Below are positions 9,071 through 16,535 of a stretch of DNA of 61,252 nt, one piece after another. Where the stretch lies: assembly GCF_001432305.1 (NCBI RefSeq), contig NZ_KQ483358.1, positions 2,013,384-2,074,635 on the forward strand, in the 5' to 3' direction. Position 1 is the first letter of the stretch, and every line of letters starts with the position of its first letter. Origin of the DNA: Curvibacter sp. PAE-UM. GTDB taxonomy: Bacteria > Pseudomonadota > Gammaproteobacteria > Burkholderiales > Burkholderiaceae_C. The translations under genes and the position numbers were made by a program. A model generated the notes under the pieces. That model saw nothing but the letters and a program-made list of their open reading frames with translations, made no database searches and was not told the DNA's origin.

Positions 9071-9778
9071 TTGGCTGCGGTGGGGTTGGAAACGAGCGAG
9101 ACTGGACGCATTGACATCCTGAAAGGTGGTCTTGCGCTCCTGTCCCGGCATCGTACGAGCCTGCTGGCCCTTGCGCTTTCCGGTCTGTTCCATGCGGTGC
9201 TGTTCTGGGGGCTCAGAACCGAGGTTTTGAGCGGCAGCGCACTTTTCGGTCTGCGCTCTTCTTCGACGGTTGTTCGCTTCGCCAGCATGCCACCTGACGG
9301 TGCCAGCATGAAGGTTGGAGAGCGTCGCTCCGAACTATCCGTCCCGGACACCTCAAAGCCTGGGCCAGAGGTGACGCCCCGAGCTTCGGAGGGTTCGAAC
9401 CTTTCAGATCGGGGCACTGCCCAGCGTCTCTCGTCCGACGCGATGCCCCTGCTGGGCGGGCCTCTGCCGGAGCTTCACTATTTCTCTCCCGATGAGTTGT
9501 CGGTCAAACCACAGCTCATGAGTGACGCCGAGGTCTCGGGGCCCACTTTTATTCCTGACATCCTTCCATTGCCGGTATTGGTTCAGCTCCTGATCAATGA
9601 GCAAGGCGGGGTGGACAGGGTCATCCTGGGTGAGAACTTTCTGTCGGATGTCGCCAGGAAATACATCGTGGAATCTTTTTCGGGCATGAAATTCAGCCCG
9701 GGCATGCTGGGGGCGCGTCCCGTGAAATCTCAATTGCAGATCGTGGTGAACCTGGATCCGGCCATCCCCGTCAACTAA
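9071..9778 (+). CDS. TonB-like C-terminal-domain membrane protein
   Basis: Protein of 235 residues with one N-terminal membrane segment (about 31-50, LLALALSGLFHAVLFWGL), a Ser/Pro-rich middle, and a C-terminal domain that resembles TonB_C: VLVQLLINEQGGVDRVILG, then an amphipathic helix, then SGMKFSPGMLGARPVKSQ and a last strand LQIVVNLD. It should face the periplasm. TonB proteins pass proton-motive energy from ExbBD to outer-membrane receptors, but no exbB or exbD is here. The gene starts nine bases after pilY1 with TTG at 9071 (a GTG at 9080 is possible) and is followed by a strong terminator. It is therefore part of the pilus operon and probably does a pilus-related job. Function is not known; the fold call is moderate. 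Confidence 0.6.
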   Translation: MAAVGLETSETGRIDILKGGLALLSRHRTSLLALALSGLFHAVLFWGLRTEVLSGSALFGLRSSSTVVRFASMPPDGASMKVGERRSELSVPDTSKPGPEVTPRASEGSNLSDRGTAQRLSSDAMPLLGGPLPELHYFSPDELSVKPQLMSDAEVSGPTFIPDILPLPVLVQLLINEQGGVDRVILGENFLSDVARKYIVESFSGMKFSPGMLGARPVKSQLQIVVNLDPAIPVN

Positions 9779-9822
9779 GGGCCACAAGCCATCCTCGGCG
9801 TCAGTCTGGGGATTTTTGATGG

Positions 9823-9855
9823 AAGGCATCCCCAATTTTGGGGATGCCTTTTTTC
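9823..9855 (+). terminator. Rho-independent terminator of the pilin operon
   Basis: Perfect 13-base stem AAGGCATCCCCAA (9823-9835) with its complement at 9838-9850, followed by a further run of T. It closes the pilE-to-TonB-like operon 45 bases after the last stop codon, and leaves the next prepilin gene as a separate unit. Confidence 0.92.
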
Positions 9856-9912
9856 TTGGGCATGAATTAACTTACGTCCAGTCGCAACGGCCTCGATGCT
9901 GAAGGGGGATGT

Positions 9913-10464
9913 ATGGTGTCGTATCAGATTGCTAAAGGGTATTCGCTGCCTGAGGTGATGGTGGTGATGCTGGTTTTCTCGTTGTGCATGACTCAGGCGG
10001 TCCCCGCCATGTCAAGAGTGGTGGACAACGTCCGGATAAAAACCGGGGTGTCTGCGTTCATGGACAGTCTGCATCTGACTCGTTCCGAAGCCATACGACG
10101 TAATGCCCGCGTTGTGTTGTGCAAATCGGCTTCCGGTAGCTCCTGCGCACCAACTGGAGCCTGGGAGCGCGGCTGGATCGTATTTCAGGATGTGAATGGG
10201 AATGGCGTGGTCGATCCTGGTGAAGAGGTGCTTCGCAGAGAAGCCTCGCTGCCGTCGAACTTGCGGATCGTCGGAAACTCAACAGTCGATGACTACGTGG
10301 CGTACACGGGGCTGGGGAAAACAACCTTGAACTCCGGCGCATTTCAAGCCGGTACCATTACGGTGTGCCAGCCATCGACACAGAGGGTCGATGCTTACCA
10401 GATCGTCATCAACAGTTCGGGTCGAGCGCGTGTCGCCAAGGCAGCGTTGAACGCGTGCCTTTGA
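9913..10464 (+). CDS. Second FimT/GspH-type prepilin
   Basis: Prepilin of 183 residues. Cleavage at Gly9/Tyr10 (KGYSLPEVMVVMLVF) with Glu14 as mature Glu5. The middle has the EF-hand-like loop DVNGNGVVDPGEE that is common in GspH/FimT proteins. The C-terminal part ends IVINSSGRARVAKAALNAC, which contains an intact Gly-Arg-x-Arg motif; in FimT of Legionella and relatives this motif binds DNA during transformation. GAAGGGGG at 9901-9908 precedes the ATG. The gene stands after the operon terminator and ends two bases before the convergent nrdR stop, so it is a separate transcript. The link to DNA uptake is inference from the motif. Confidence 0.8.
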   Translation: MVSYQIAKGYSLPEVMVVMLVFSLCMTQAVPAMSRVVDNVRIKTGVSAFMDSLHLTRSEAIRRNARVVLCKSASGSSCAPTGAWERGWIVFQDVNGNGVVDPGEEVLRREASLPSNLRIVGNSTVDDYVAYTGLGKTTLNSGAFQAGTITVCQPSTQRVDAYQIVINSSGRARVAKAALNACL

Positions 10465-10465
10465 T

Positions 10466-10915
10466 TCAGCGCCGCACCTCATCCACCAGCGTCTTGAACT
10501 CGTCGATGTCTTCGAAGCTGCGGTAGACACTGGCAAAACGCACGTAGGCTACCTTGTCCAGTTTCTTGAGCTCGCGCATCACCAGTTCGCCGATGCGGGT
10601 GGATGCCACTTCGCGCAGGCCAAGATTGAGGAGTTTTTCCTCGATGCGCTCCATGGCGCTATCAATCTGCTCGGTACTGACCGGTCGCTTGCGCAGGGCC
10701 AGTTTCATGGACGCCAGCAGCTTGCCTCGCTCGTACTCAATGCGCCGGCCATCCTTCTTGACGATGGATGGGAAATTGACGTCCGGTCGCTCGTAGGTGG
10801 TGAAGCGCTTCTCGCAGGCACCGCACTGCCGGCGCCTGCGGATGAAATCCCCGTCCTCTGAAATTCGGGTCTCGACGACCTGAGTTTCAGAGTTTCCGCA
10901 GAAGGGGCATTTCAT
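10466..10915 (-). CDS. nrdR: NrdR, transcriptional repressor of ribonucleotide reductase genes
   Basis: 149-residue NrdR. The N-terminal zinc ribbon has Cys3, Cys6, Cys31 and Cys34 (MKCPFC and QCGACEKRF), followed by RFTTYERPD and an ATP-cone domain from about residue 49 to 139 ([15 protein letters not shown] onwards). It senses ATP/dATP and represses nrd genes through NrdR boxes. It lies 10 bases downstream of glyA on the same strand and is probably co-transcribed, a common arrangement in Burkholderiales. Confidence 0.97.
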   Translation of the reverse strand: MKCPFCGNSETQVVETRISEDGDFIRRRRQCGACEKRFTTYERPDVNFPSIVKKDGRRIEYERGKLLASMKLALRKRPVSTEQIDSAMERIEEKLLNLGLREVASTRIGELVMRELKKLDKVAYVRFASVYRSFEDIDEFKTLVDEVRR

Positions 10916-10925
10916 CGGGGCTGGC

Positions 10926-12170
10926 TTACTTGTAGACCGGGAAACGAGCGGTCAGCGCGTTGACCTTGGCGCGCACGGCGGCGATGTTGGCTTCGTCACG
11001 CGGCTTGTCCAGCACGTCGGCGATCAGGTTGGCCGTCATGCGGGCTTCCTCGTCCTTGAAACCACGGGTGGTCATGGCCGGCGTGCCGACGCGCACGCCG
11101 CTGGTGACCATCGGCTTCTCAGGGTCGTTCGGGATGGCATTCTTGTTGATGGTCATGTGGGCGGCGCCCAGCACGGCCTCGGCTTCCTTGCCCGTGATGC
11201 CCTTGGAACGCAGATCCACCAGCATGACGTGGCTCTGCGTGCCGCCGCTGACGATGCGCAGGCCGCGCTGGGTCAGGGTTTCGGCGACGATCTTCGCGTT
11301 CTTCACCACCTGTTGCTGGTAGGTCTTGAAGCCCGGGTCCATGGCTTCCTTGAAGGCCACGGCCTTGGCGGCGATGACGTGCATCAGCGGGCCGCCCTGC
11401 AGGCCGGGGAAGATGGCGCTGTTGATGGCCTTCTCGTGCTGGGCCTTCATCAGGATGATGCCGCCGCGCGGGCCGCGCAGGCTCTTGTGGGTGGTGGAGG
11501 TCACCACGTCGGCGTGCGGCACGGGGTTGGGGTAGACGCCGGCGGCGATCAGGCCGGCGTAGTGCGCCATGTCCACCATGAAGATGGCGCCCACGTCCTT
11601 GGCCACCTTGGCGAAGCGCGCGAAGTCGATGTGCAGGCTGTAGGCCGAGGCGCCGGCGATGATGAGCTTGGGCTTGGATTCGTGCGCCTTGCGCTCCATG
11701 GCCTCGTAGTCGATCTCTTCCTTGGCATTGAGGCCATAGGACACGACGTTGAACCACTTGCCGCTCATATTGAGCGCCATGCCGTGGGTCAGGTGGCCGC
11801 CTTCGGCCAGGCTCATGCCCATGATGGTGTCGCCGGGTTTGAGGAAGGCCAGGAAGACGGCTTCGTTGGCCGAGGCGCCGCAGTGCGGCTGCACGTTGGC
11901 GGCATCGGCGCCGAAGATGGCCTTGACGCGGTCGATGGCCAACTGCTCGGCCACATCCACATGCTCGCAGCCACCGTAATAGCGCTTGCCCGGGTAGCCC
12001 TCTGCGTACTTGTTGGTGAGCTGGGTACCTTGCGCGGCCATGACGGCGGGCGAGGCGTAGTTCTCGCTGGCGATCAGCTCGATATGGTGTTCCTGGCGGG
12101 CGTTTTCGGCCAGGATGGCGGCCCAGAGTTCGGGGTCGGTTTGTTCGACGAGGATGTTGCGGTTGTACAT
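10926..12170 (-). CDS. glyA: Serine hydroxymethyltransferase
   Basis: 414-residue PLP enzyme that interconverts serine and glycine while loading tetrahydrofolate with a one-carbon unit, in the cytosol. The cofactor lysine is Lys229 in [12 protein letters not shown]; the [20 protein letters not shown] and HCGASANEA blocks are all present. Full family length. The ATG at 12170 gives the usual [14 protein letters not shown] start; no good ribosome site precedes it, only a T6 run 10-15 bases upstream, which fits control by the ZTP riboswitch in its leader. nrdR follows in the same operon. Confidence 0.98.
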   Translation of the reverse strand: MYNRNILVEQTDPELWAAILAENARQEHHIELIASENYASPAVMAAQGTQLTNKYAEGYPGKRYYGGCEHVDVAEQLAIDRVKAIFGADAANVQPHCGASANEAVFLAFLKPGDTIMGMSLAEGGHLTHGMALNMSGKWFNVVSYGLNAKEEIDYEAMERKAHESKPKLIIAGASAYSLHIDFARFAKVAKDVGAIFMVDMAHYAGLIAAGVYPNPVPHADVVTSTTHKSLRGPRGGIILMKAQHEKAINSAIFPGLQGGPLMHVIAAKAVAFKEAMDPGFKTYQQQVVKNAKIVAETLTQRGLRIVSGGTQSHVMLVDLRSKGITGKEAEAVLGAAHMTINKNAIPNDPEKPMVTSGVRVGTPAMTTRGFKDEEARMTANLIADVLDKPRDEANIAAVRAKVNALTARFPVYK

Positions 12171-12211
12171 GGCAGTCGGAAAAAACAGGTGTCCCCCGGT
12201 GGGGTGGGGGC

Positions 12212-12340
12212 TGCCCAGGCGAACGGCTGAACACCGGACGAGGCTTGCCGCCTATCCCGTGGCACGCTTCCCGGTGGTCTGTCCACGTCAGCGCCACCCG
12301 ACCTAAGGAGTCAGGCGCGCCTATCGCCAGTCGCGTGCCC
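12212..12340 (-). promoter_or_regulatory. ZTP (pfl motif) riboswitch in the glyA leader
   Basis: Reading on the minus strand, the leader starts with GGGCACGCGACTGGCG, whose GGCACGC arm pairs exactly with GCGTGCC (plus positions 12333-12339 with 12261-12267). Inside lies GTGG-ACAGA-CCAC followed by CGGGAA, and after a linker comes CCGTTCGCCTGGGCA (end at 12212). GACTGGCG, the GTGGA...CCACC hairpin followed by GGGAAGC, and the CGCCTGGGCA segment are the conserved core of the ZTP/ZMP-sensing riboswitch. This RNA is known to turn on folate and purine genes including glyA when 10-formyl-tetrahydrofolate is short. A C5/G5 hairpin (12193-12210) and a T6 run (12180-12185) lie between it and the glyA start; how it switches is not clear from sequence. 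Confidence 0.9.
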
Positions 12341-12381
12341 GGCTAGTGTAGCGGAGAGCAGCGACCTGGCCAGTCTGGAAC

Positions 12382-13185
12382 TCAGGAGTTCAGCAGGACG
12401 ACGGTTTCGGTCGTTGCCGGTTTGGCCGGCGCCGTCACCGGGATAGGCTGGACGGACTGGGTCGGGACGGCGCGGCCGGAGGCCACCTGGACCAGGCGTG
12501 CATGCTCGGCCAGTACCTTGGCTGCGTAGCCGCCATCGTCCGGCAGGTTGGCCGCACCGACGTAGTAGCGCAGGCCGCCCTCGACCGATCCGGCGCGCCG
12601 GACGTATTCCTGCAGCACCAGGGCGCCGACACGCAGGTTGGCAACCGGGTCGAAGGCCGCCAGCTTGCCGCCAAAGGCTTCGTATTTGTCGCTGTGCACG
12701 CGGGTCATGACCTGCATCAGGCCCTGGGCCCCGACCGGGCTTTGTGCAAAGGGGTTGAAGCTGGACTCGATGGCCATGACCGAGAGCAGCAGCAGGGGGT
12801 CGATGTCGATGCGGCGGCCGATCTCATAGGCCTCCATGACCAGCGCCGAAACCGGTTCCGGCGCGACACGGTATTTCTTGCTGAGCCAGTAGGCCACTGC
12901 AGCCTGCTGTTTGGGCAGTTCATGCGGATGAGCTGCCGTGGCGCGCTCGACGGCCACGGGCTCGGGCTCGATACCGCTGGTTTCGAATTGGCGGTTCTGC
13001 AGCCAGTCCATCAGCTGGACTTCTCCCGCCTGGCGCAGTTCCGGGCGGGCCACCAGGGCAATGGTGGCGAAAAGGACAGCCAGCCCCAGCAGCGCAAAGC
13101 TGTTGTGGATGGTGGCGAAGAAGACTTGGGAGATATGGCGTGCGACGGATCGCATGCCCTGGCCCATTTCTTGAAACGCTGTCAT
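12382..13185 (-). CDS. Membrane-anchored lytic transglycosylase (SLT domain)
   Basis: 267-residue protein with one N-terminal membrane segment (about 28-48) and a soluble-lytic-transglycosylase domain from about 105 to 225. The catalytic Glu is Glu140 in SVMAIESSFNPFAQS, followed by the conserved GAQGLMQVM (152-160) and the AANLPDDGGYAAKVL end motif. It should cleave the MurNAc-GlcNAc bond of peptidoglycan from the periplasmic face of the inner membrane. AGGAAG stands six to eight bases before the ATG. A sigma-70 promoter and a leader hairpin lie upstream (separate entries), leaving a leader of about 180 bases. Which named transglycosylase class it belongs to cannot be fixed. Confidence 0.85.
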   Translation of the reverse strand: MTAFQEMGQGMRSVARHISQVFFATIHNSFALLGLAVLFATIALVARPELRQAGEVQLMDWLQNRQFETSGIEPEPVAVERATAAHPHELPKQQAAVAYWLSKKYRVAPEPVSALVMEAYEIGRRIDIDPLLLLSVMAIESSFNPFAQSPVGAQGLMQVMTRVHSDKYEAFGGKLAAFDPVANLRVGALVLQEYVRRAGSVEGGLRYYVGAANLPDDGGYAAKVLAEHARLVQVASGRAVPTQSVQPIPVTAPAKPATTETVVLLNS

Positions 13186-13212
13186 AGCACTTCCTCATCT
13201 CGCGTGGTGCCG

Positions 13213-13247
13213 GGTCTGGGGCTGTGACTTGCTCACAGAACCAGACC
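13213..13247 (-). other. Leader hairpin upstream of the lytic transglycosylase gene
   Basis: GGTCTGG (13213-13219) pairs with CCAGACC (13241-13247), and inside it CTGTGA (13222-13227) pairs with TCACAG (13233-13238) around a five-base loop, with a 2x2 internal loop. There is no T run, so it is not a terminator; it ends 27 bases before the start codon and could affect translation or mRNA stability. Confidence 0.55.
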
Positions 13248-13370
13248 GCAGTCAGCACGTCTGGGTTGGTACGCCATCTGGATCGGCCCGGCGACGTGTT
13301 GCCGGCATGTGATCCGATGTAGCCGGGGTCGGCAGCGGATTGGGGTAATCCCTAGTTCAGGGTGAAACGA

Positions 13371-13399
13371 ATTGTAAGACCCCATATATAACCAGTCAA
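13371..13399 (-). promoter_or_regulatory. Sigma-70 promoter, leftward, for the lytic transglycosylase
   Basis: On the minus strand: TTGACT (plus 13394-13399), a 17-base AT-rich spacer, TACAAT (plus 13371-13376). Two near-consensus hexamers at ideal spacing. Expected start near 13364. Confidence 0.75.
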
Positions 13400-13468
13400 T
13401 AATATCAAATCAATTAAATAGATCAAAAATGGATAACAAATCACTTTCAAAGCAAAAATAATTGAAGG

Positions 13469-13507
13469 TAATTCATATAAATCAATGACTTACATAATTC
13501 ATATAAA
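13469..13507. repeat. Two direct copies of a 13-base AT-rich sequence, period 26
   Basis: TAATTCATATAAA occurs at 13469-13481 and again, identical, at 13495-13507, exactly 26 bases apart. They lie in the AT-rich island between the leftward promoter and the LexA-type box. The spacing (about two and a half helical turns) suggests binding of a protein rather than chance, but no regulator is known to me for this sequence. Confidence 0.6.
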
Positions 13508-13522
13508 TATCAGCCTTAGCTC

Positions 13523-13560
13523 TACTGTATTTTGTAACAGTGCCCATCAGTCGTTTTCAA
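13523..13560 (-). promoter_or_regulatory. LexA-type SOS box overlapping a possible leftward promoter
   Basis: TACTGTATTTTGTAACAGTG at 13523-13542 contains CTGT-N8-ACAG, the LexA box of gamma- and betaproteobacteria, with an A/T-only centre apart from one G. On the minus strand it overlaps a possible promoter TTGAAA (plus 13555-13560) N18 TACAAA (plus 13531-13536), the usual geometry for LexA repression. The eight fixed bases alone would occur about once per 60 kb by chance, so the call rests on the context. No SOS gene follows in either direction; leftward the transcript would cross the AT-rich island. Confidence 0.5.
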
Positions 13561-13949
13561 GCTCCTTGGGAGGGAGCTTCGGGTATCAATCAGGACGGAG
13601 GGTTTCATTGATACGGTGATTTGAATCCCGTGGCGGGCGAACTAGAGTGAATGGGCCTGTCACATCAGGCATCTCTGCTGGAAGTAGCCGGCACACACCT
13701 TCAGGGTGCAGGTGCCAGCGCCAAACTGGCAATCAAATGGAAGCAATCTCTTGCTTCCTTCGCATTGCGGGACTCGACTCTCCCCTTTGCGATACCCAGA
13801 CGGCATGGGCTTGTAGCCCGCCGTCAGGCCCGGCGGGCTGGCTTATGGCCACCCGGCCGGGCTTTCTGCTTGTGGTGGCAAAAATCCGCGAAGCGGATGC
13901 AAATGACGGCGACAATCAGCCTCTTCATTTGCCACCCCGAGTCCGTGCC
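13561..13949. other. Non-coding, hairpin-rich stretch before the DUF349 gene
   Basis: No convincing gene. It contains several short perfect hairpins: AAGCTCC/GGGAGCTT near 13560, GTATCAAT/ATTGATAC (about 13583-13614) with GGACGGAGGG in the loop, TGCCAG/CTGGCA near 13710-13730, GGAAGCAA/TTGCTTCC (about 13740-13760), GCCCGCC/GGCGGGC near 13820-13840, and ATCCGC/GCGGAT near 13890. I compared it by eye with RNase P, tmRNA, 6S and 4.5S RNA signatures and with common riboswitch cores and found no match. It may be a structured leader or small RNA, or inert spacer. The reading frame of the next gene stays open through it but its translation there looks non-protein-like. Confidence 0.45.
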
Positions 13950-16511
13950 GTGTCCCCGTCTTCTTCTGCCCAACGCAACGATACCCAAGCCCTCGATGAA
14001 CTGACAGGCGGTGCTTTTTCCGCGCCCACGGCGGGGGAGCGTGCTGCCCGCGTGCGAGCCTGGCTGCAGAGCATGCCCGCCGCCGAGCAGATGCAGCAGG
14101 TCTACCGAGAACTCAGCGTCAAGGACAAGGGTGCCGCCAAGCTCTTGCGCGAGAAGCTGGACGAGCTCAAGCGCCAGCGCGACCAGGAGGGCATGGCGGC
14201 CGACTGGGCGCAGAAAGCGCAGGCCTTGCTGGACGCTGCCAAACTGAATGTGGCCGACGCCATGGCCTGGCAGCGTGATGCCGCCAAGGCCGGGGCGCCG
14301 TTGAGCCGGGAGCCGCTGGCCACCCTCAAGGCCCGCCTGGCAGACCGCGTGAAGGCCATCGAGGATGTACAGCACCGTGCCCAGGTGCAGCGCGAGGCCG
14401 CCGTGTTGCTGGCCCAGCGCATCGAGGTGCTGTCCACCAAGTCCTGGATCGACGCCCAGGCGATCGCCGAAAGTCTGGCGACTGACGTGAATCACTGGCA
14501 GGCCGAGGCGGCTGCGCTGCCGGGCGACCCGCATTGGACCAGCATTGACCTGCGTTTTGCGCCGCAACTGGAGGCTTCGCGTGCCCAACTGGCCCTGGTC
14601 TGGGAGGCTTTTAGCGCGGCTCTGGCCCAGGCCCGGACAGCGGCCGCCGATCCGGCCGCGCCCCTGCCCAAGGTGCCGGTCTGGGCCGATGAGCTGCGCA
14701 AGGCGCGCGGTCTGCCGGTCGAGGCTGTGTCGCAGCCCTCCAAGCCCAAGGTTGACCCCGAAATCCGTGCCCAGGCCATGGCAGCCGTGCGTGAGGTGTT
14801 GAGCCGGCTGGAAGCAGAAGTGGCGCAGGGCCACGGCAAGGCCAGTGCGGGAGCAGCCAATGCACTGCGCCAGGCCCTGAAAGAACACGGCCGCCATATA
14901 GACAGTCACCTGGACCGCCAGGCCCATGCTGCTTTGGGGGCTGCCGGTGAACTGGAAGGCTGGCAGCGCTGGCGTGCCGACCAGTTGCGTGAAGAACTGG
15001 TGGGCAAGGCCGAGGCCTTGCTCAAGCGACCCGAAGGCCAGGCCCTGGGCGGGCGCAAGATGCAGGAGTCCTTGCGCGAACTGCGCGAGCTATGGAAACA
15101 GACCGACCAGGGCGGGGTGCCCAACCACGCACTCTGGAAGCGTTTCGACGAAGCCTGCAACCAGGCTTACAAGGTGGTCGAGGCCTGGCTGGAGAAGGTC
15201 AGGGCCGAGTCGGCCGAACACAGGGCCAAGCGTCTGGCCCTGATCGAGGAGCTCAGGACCTGGGGGCTAGCCCAGGCGGCCGCACCTGCCATTGACTTGA
15301 AAGCCTTCAACCGTGAATTGCACCAGTTTGCCGAGCGCTGGCGTGAAGCCGGGCATTTGAGTGAAAAAGCGTTTGCCGAGATGCAGCCACAGTGGAAGGC
15401 CGCCATGCATGCCGCCGCCGCGCCCCTGGAAGCCGCCCAGCAACTCAGCTTGCAGAACCGGCACGCCATGATCGAGGAGGCGACGCAGCTCGGTGCCGCG
15501 CCCATGCTGCGCATCGATGCTGTCAAGGCGCTGCAGCAGCGCTGGCAAGCCGAGGCCCATGCCGTCCCGCTGGAGCGGCGCCAGGAGCAGAAGCTGTGGG
15601 ACGCTTTCCGCAAACCGATCGACGAGGCCTTCGCACGCAAGAGCGCGTCGCGCGAGCAGGCGGTCGCGGCCATGAGCGAACACGACAAGGCCGTGCTGCA
15701 GGCGTCCCAGGCGCTGGATGCTGCCAATGCCAGCGGCGATGCGCAAGCCATCCGTGCTGCCATGGGCGCGCTGGAGGCTGTGATCAAGGGGGCAGGGCAG
15801 GCGCCTGAGGCCGCCCCGCAACCGTCTCCCGCGACGGCGAGCGAAGAATCCGCATCCCTGGCCGCCGCGCCGGTTCAGCCGCGCAAGCCCGTGGTGGCCG
15901 TGCGTGGCGATGACCGTCCGGGCATGAAACGCACCGAGCCGGCGGCACCCGCCGGGCGGGCACGACCCGGGGAGCGACGCGATGCGCCCCGCCGTGACGA
16001 GCGCCGGCCCGAGCGCGAAGGCCGGCACGAGTTCAGTCGTGAGCGTGAGGGCCCGCGTCTGGGGGATACCGCTTTCCGCGCCCAGCGCGATGCGCTGGAC
16101 CATGCGCAATCCGCCTTGAAGAAACTGGCGGTGCAGGCCCATGGAGAGGCGCTCACCCACTTGCTGACGGCCTGGGAGCAGCGCGATGCAGCCCAGCTGC
16201 CGACGGTTGCCGAGATCGGTGGGCGTGTCACGCCGGCCGTGCGCAGCCTGTGGACCCAGGCGCTTTCGGCCGCGCCTTCGGCCTCGGCAGATGAAACCCT
16301 GCTGCGCCTGGAGATCGCGGCCGAGGTGCCGACGCCGGCCGAGCATCTGGATGCGCGTCGCGCGCTGCAGCTGCAACTGCTGACGCGGCGCAATGATCCG
16401 GCACCGGCGCAGACCTGGGGCCAGGATGTGGCGCGTGTGTTGGCGGCCGCTCATGACGCCAGCCAGGCACGGCGCCTGCAGCAGGCGCTCAAGGCCTTGC
16501 TCAAGCGCTGA
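13950..16511 (+). CDS. DUF349-domain protein
   Basis: Long helical, Arg/Ala/Glu-rich protein with repeated DUF349-type helical bundles (for example RWRADQLREELVGKAEALLK, then LRELRELWKQTDQGG, and WKRFDEACNQAYK). DUF349 proteins are cytoplasmic; their role is not established. The frame is open back to 13647, but the first 100 residues from there are low-quality sequence, and the family normally begins a few residues before ALDELTGGAFSAPTAGERAARVR. The GTG at 13950 is therefore my choice, giving 853 residues; it has no clear ribosome site, so the start is uncertain. A strongly basic, acidic linker (RRDERRPEREGR) near residue 680 divides the protein. Convergent with mtfA. Confidence 0.75.
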   Translation: MSPSSSAQRNDTQALDELTGGAFSAPTAGERAARVRAWLQSMPAAEQMQQVYRELSVKDKGAAKLLREKLDELKRQRDQEGMAADWAQKAQALLDAAKLNVADAMAWQRDAAKAGAPLSREPLATLKARLADRVKAIEDVQHRAQVQREAAVLLAQRIEVLSTKSWIDAQAIAESLATDVNHWQAEAAALPGDPHWTSIDLRFAPQLEASRAQLALVWEAFSAALAQARTAAADPAAPLPKVPVWADELRKARGLPVEAVSQPSKPKVDPEIRAQAMAAVREVLSRLEAEVAQGHGKASAGAANALRQALKEHGRHIDSHLDRQAHAALGAAGELEGWQRWRADQLREELVGKAEALLKRPEGQALGGRKMQESLRELRELWKQTDQGGVPNHALWKRFDEACNQAYKVVEAWLEKVRAESAEHRAKRLALIEELRTWGLAQAAAPAIDLKAFNRELHQFAERWREAGHLSEKAFAEMQPQWKAAMHAAAAPLEAAQQLSLQNRHAMIEEATQLGAAPMLRIDAVKALQQRWQAEAHAVPLERRQEQKLWDAFRKPIDEAFARKSASREQAVAAMSEHDKAVLQASQALDAANASGDAQAIRAAMGALEAVIKGAGQAPEAAPQPSPATASEESASLAAAPVQPRKPVVAVRGDDRPGMKRTEPAAPAGRARPGERRDAPRRDERRPEREGRHEFSREREGPRLGDTAFRAQRDALDHAQSALKKLAVQAHGEALTHLLTAWEQRDAAQLPTVAEIGGRVTPAVRSLWTQALSAAPSASADETLLRLEIAAEVPTPAEHLDARRALQLQLLTRRNDPAPAQTWGQDVARVLAAAHDASQARRLQQALKALLKR

Positions 16512-16535
16512 CGATGGGCTGGGGGCCCGCCGCGA

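Noticed and set aside
13651-14004. Possible 117-residue gene after the SOS box (MGLSHQASLLEV...)
   Set aside because: Runs into the DUF349 coding region in another frame, has no ribosome site and shows no motif; its frame is open probably by chance in GC-rich DNA. Kept only as a reason to test transcription here.
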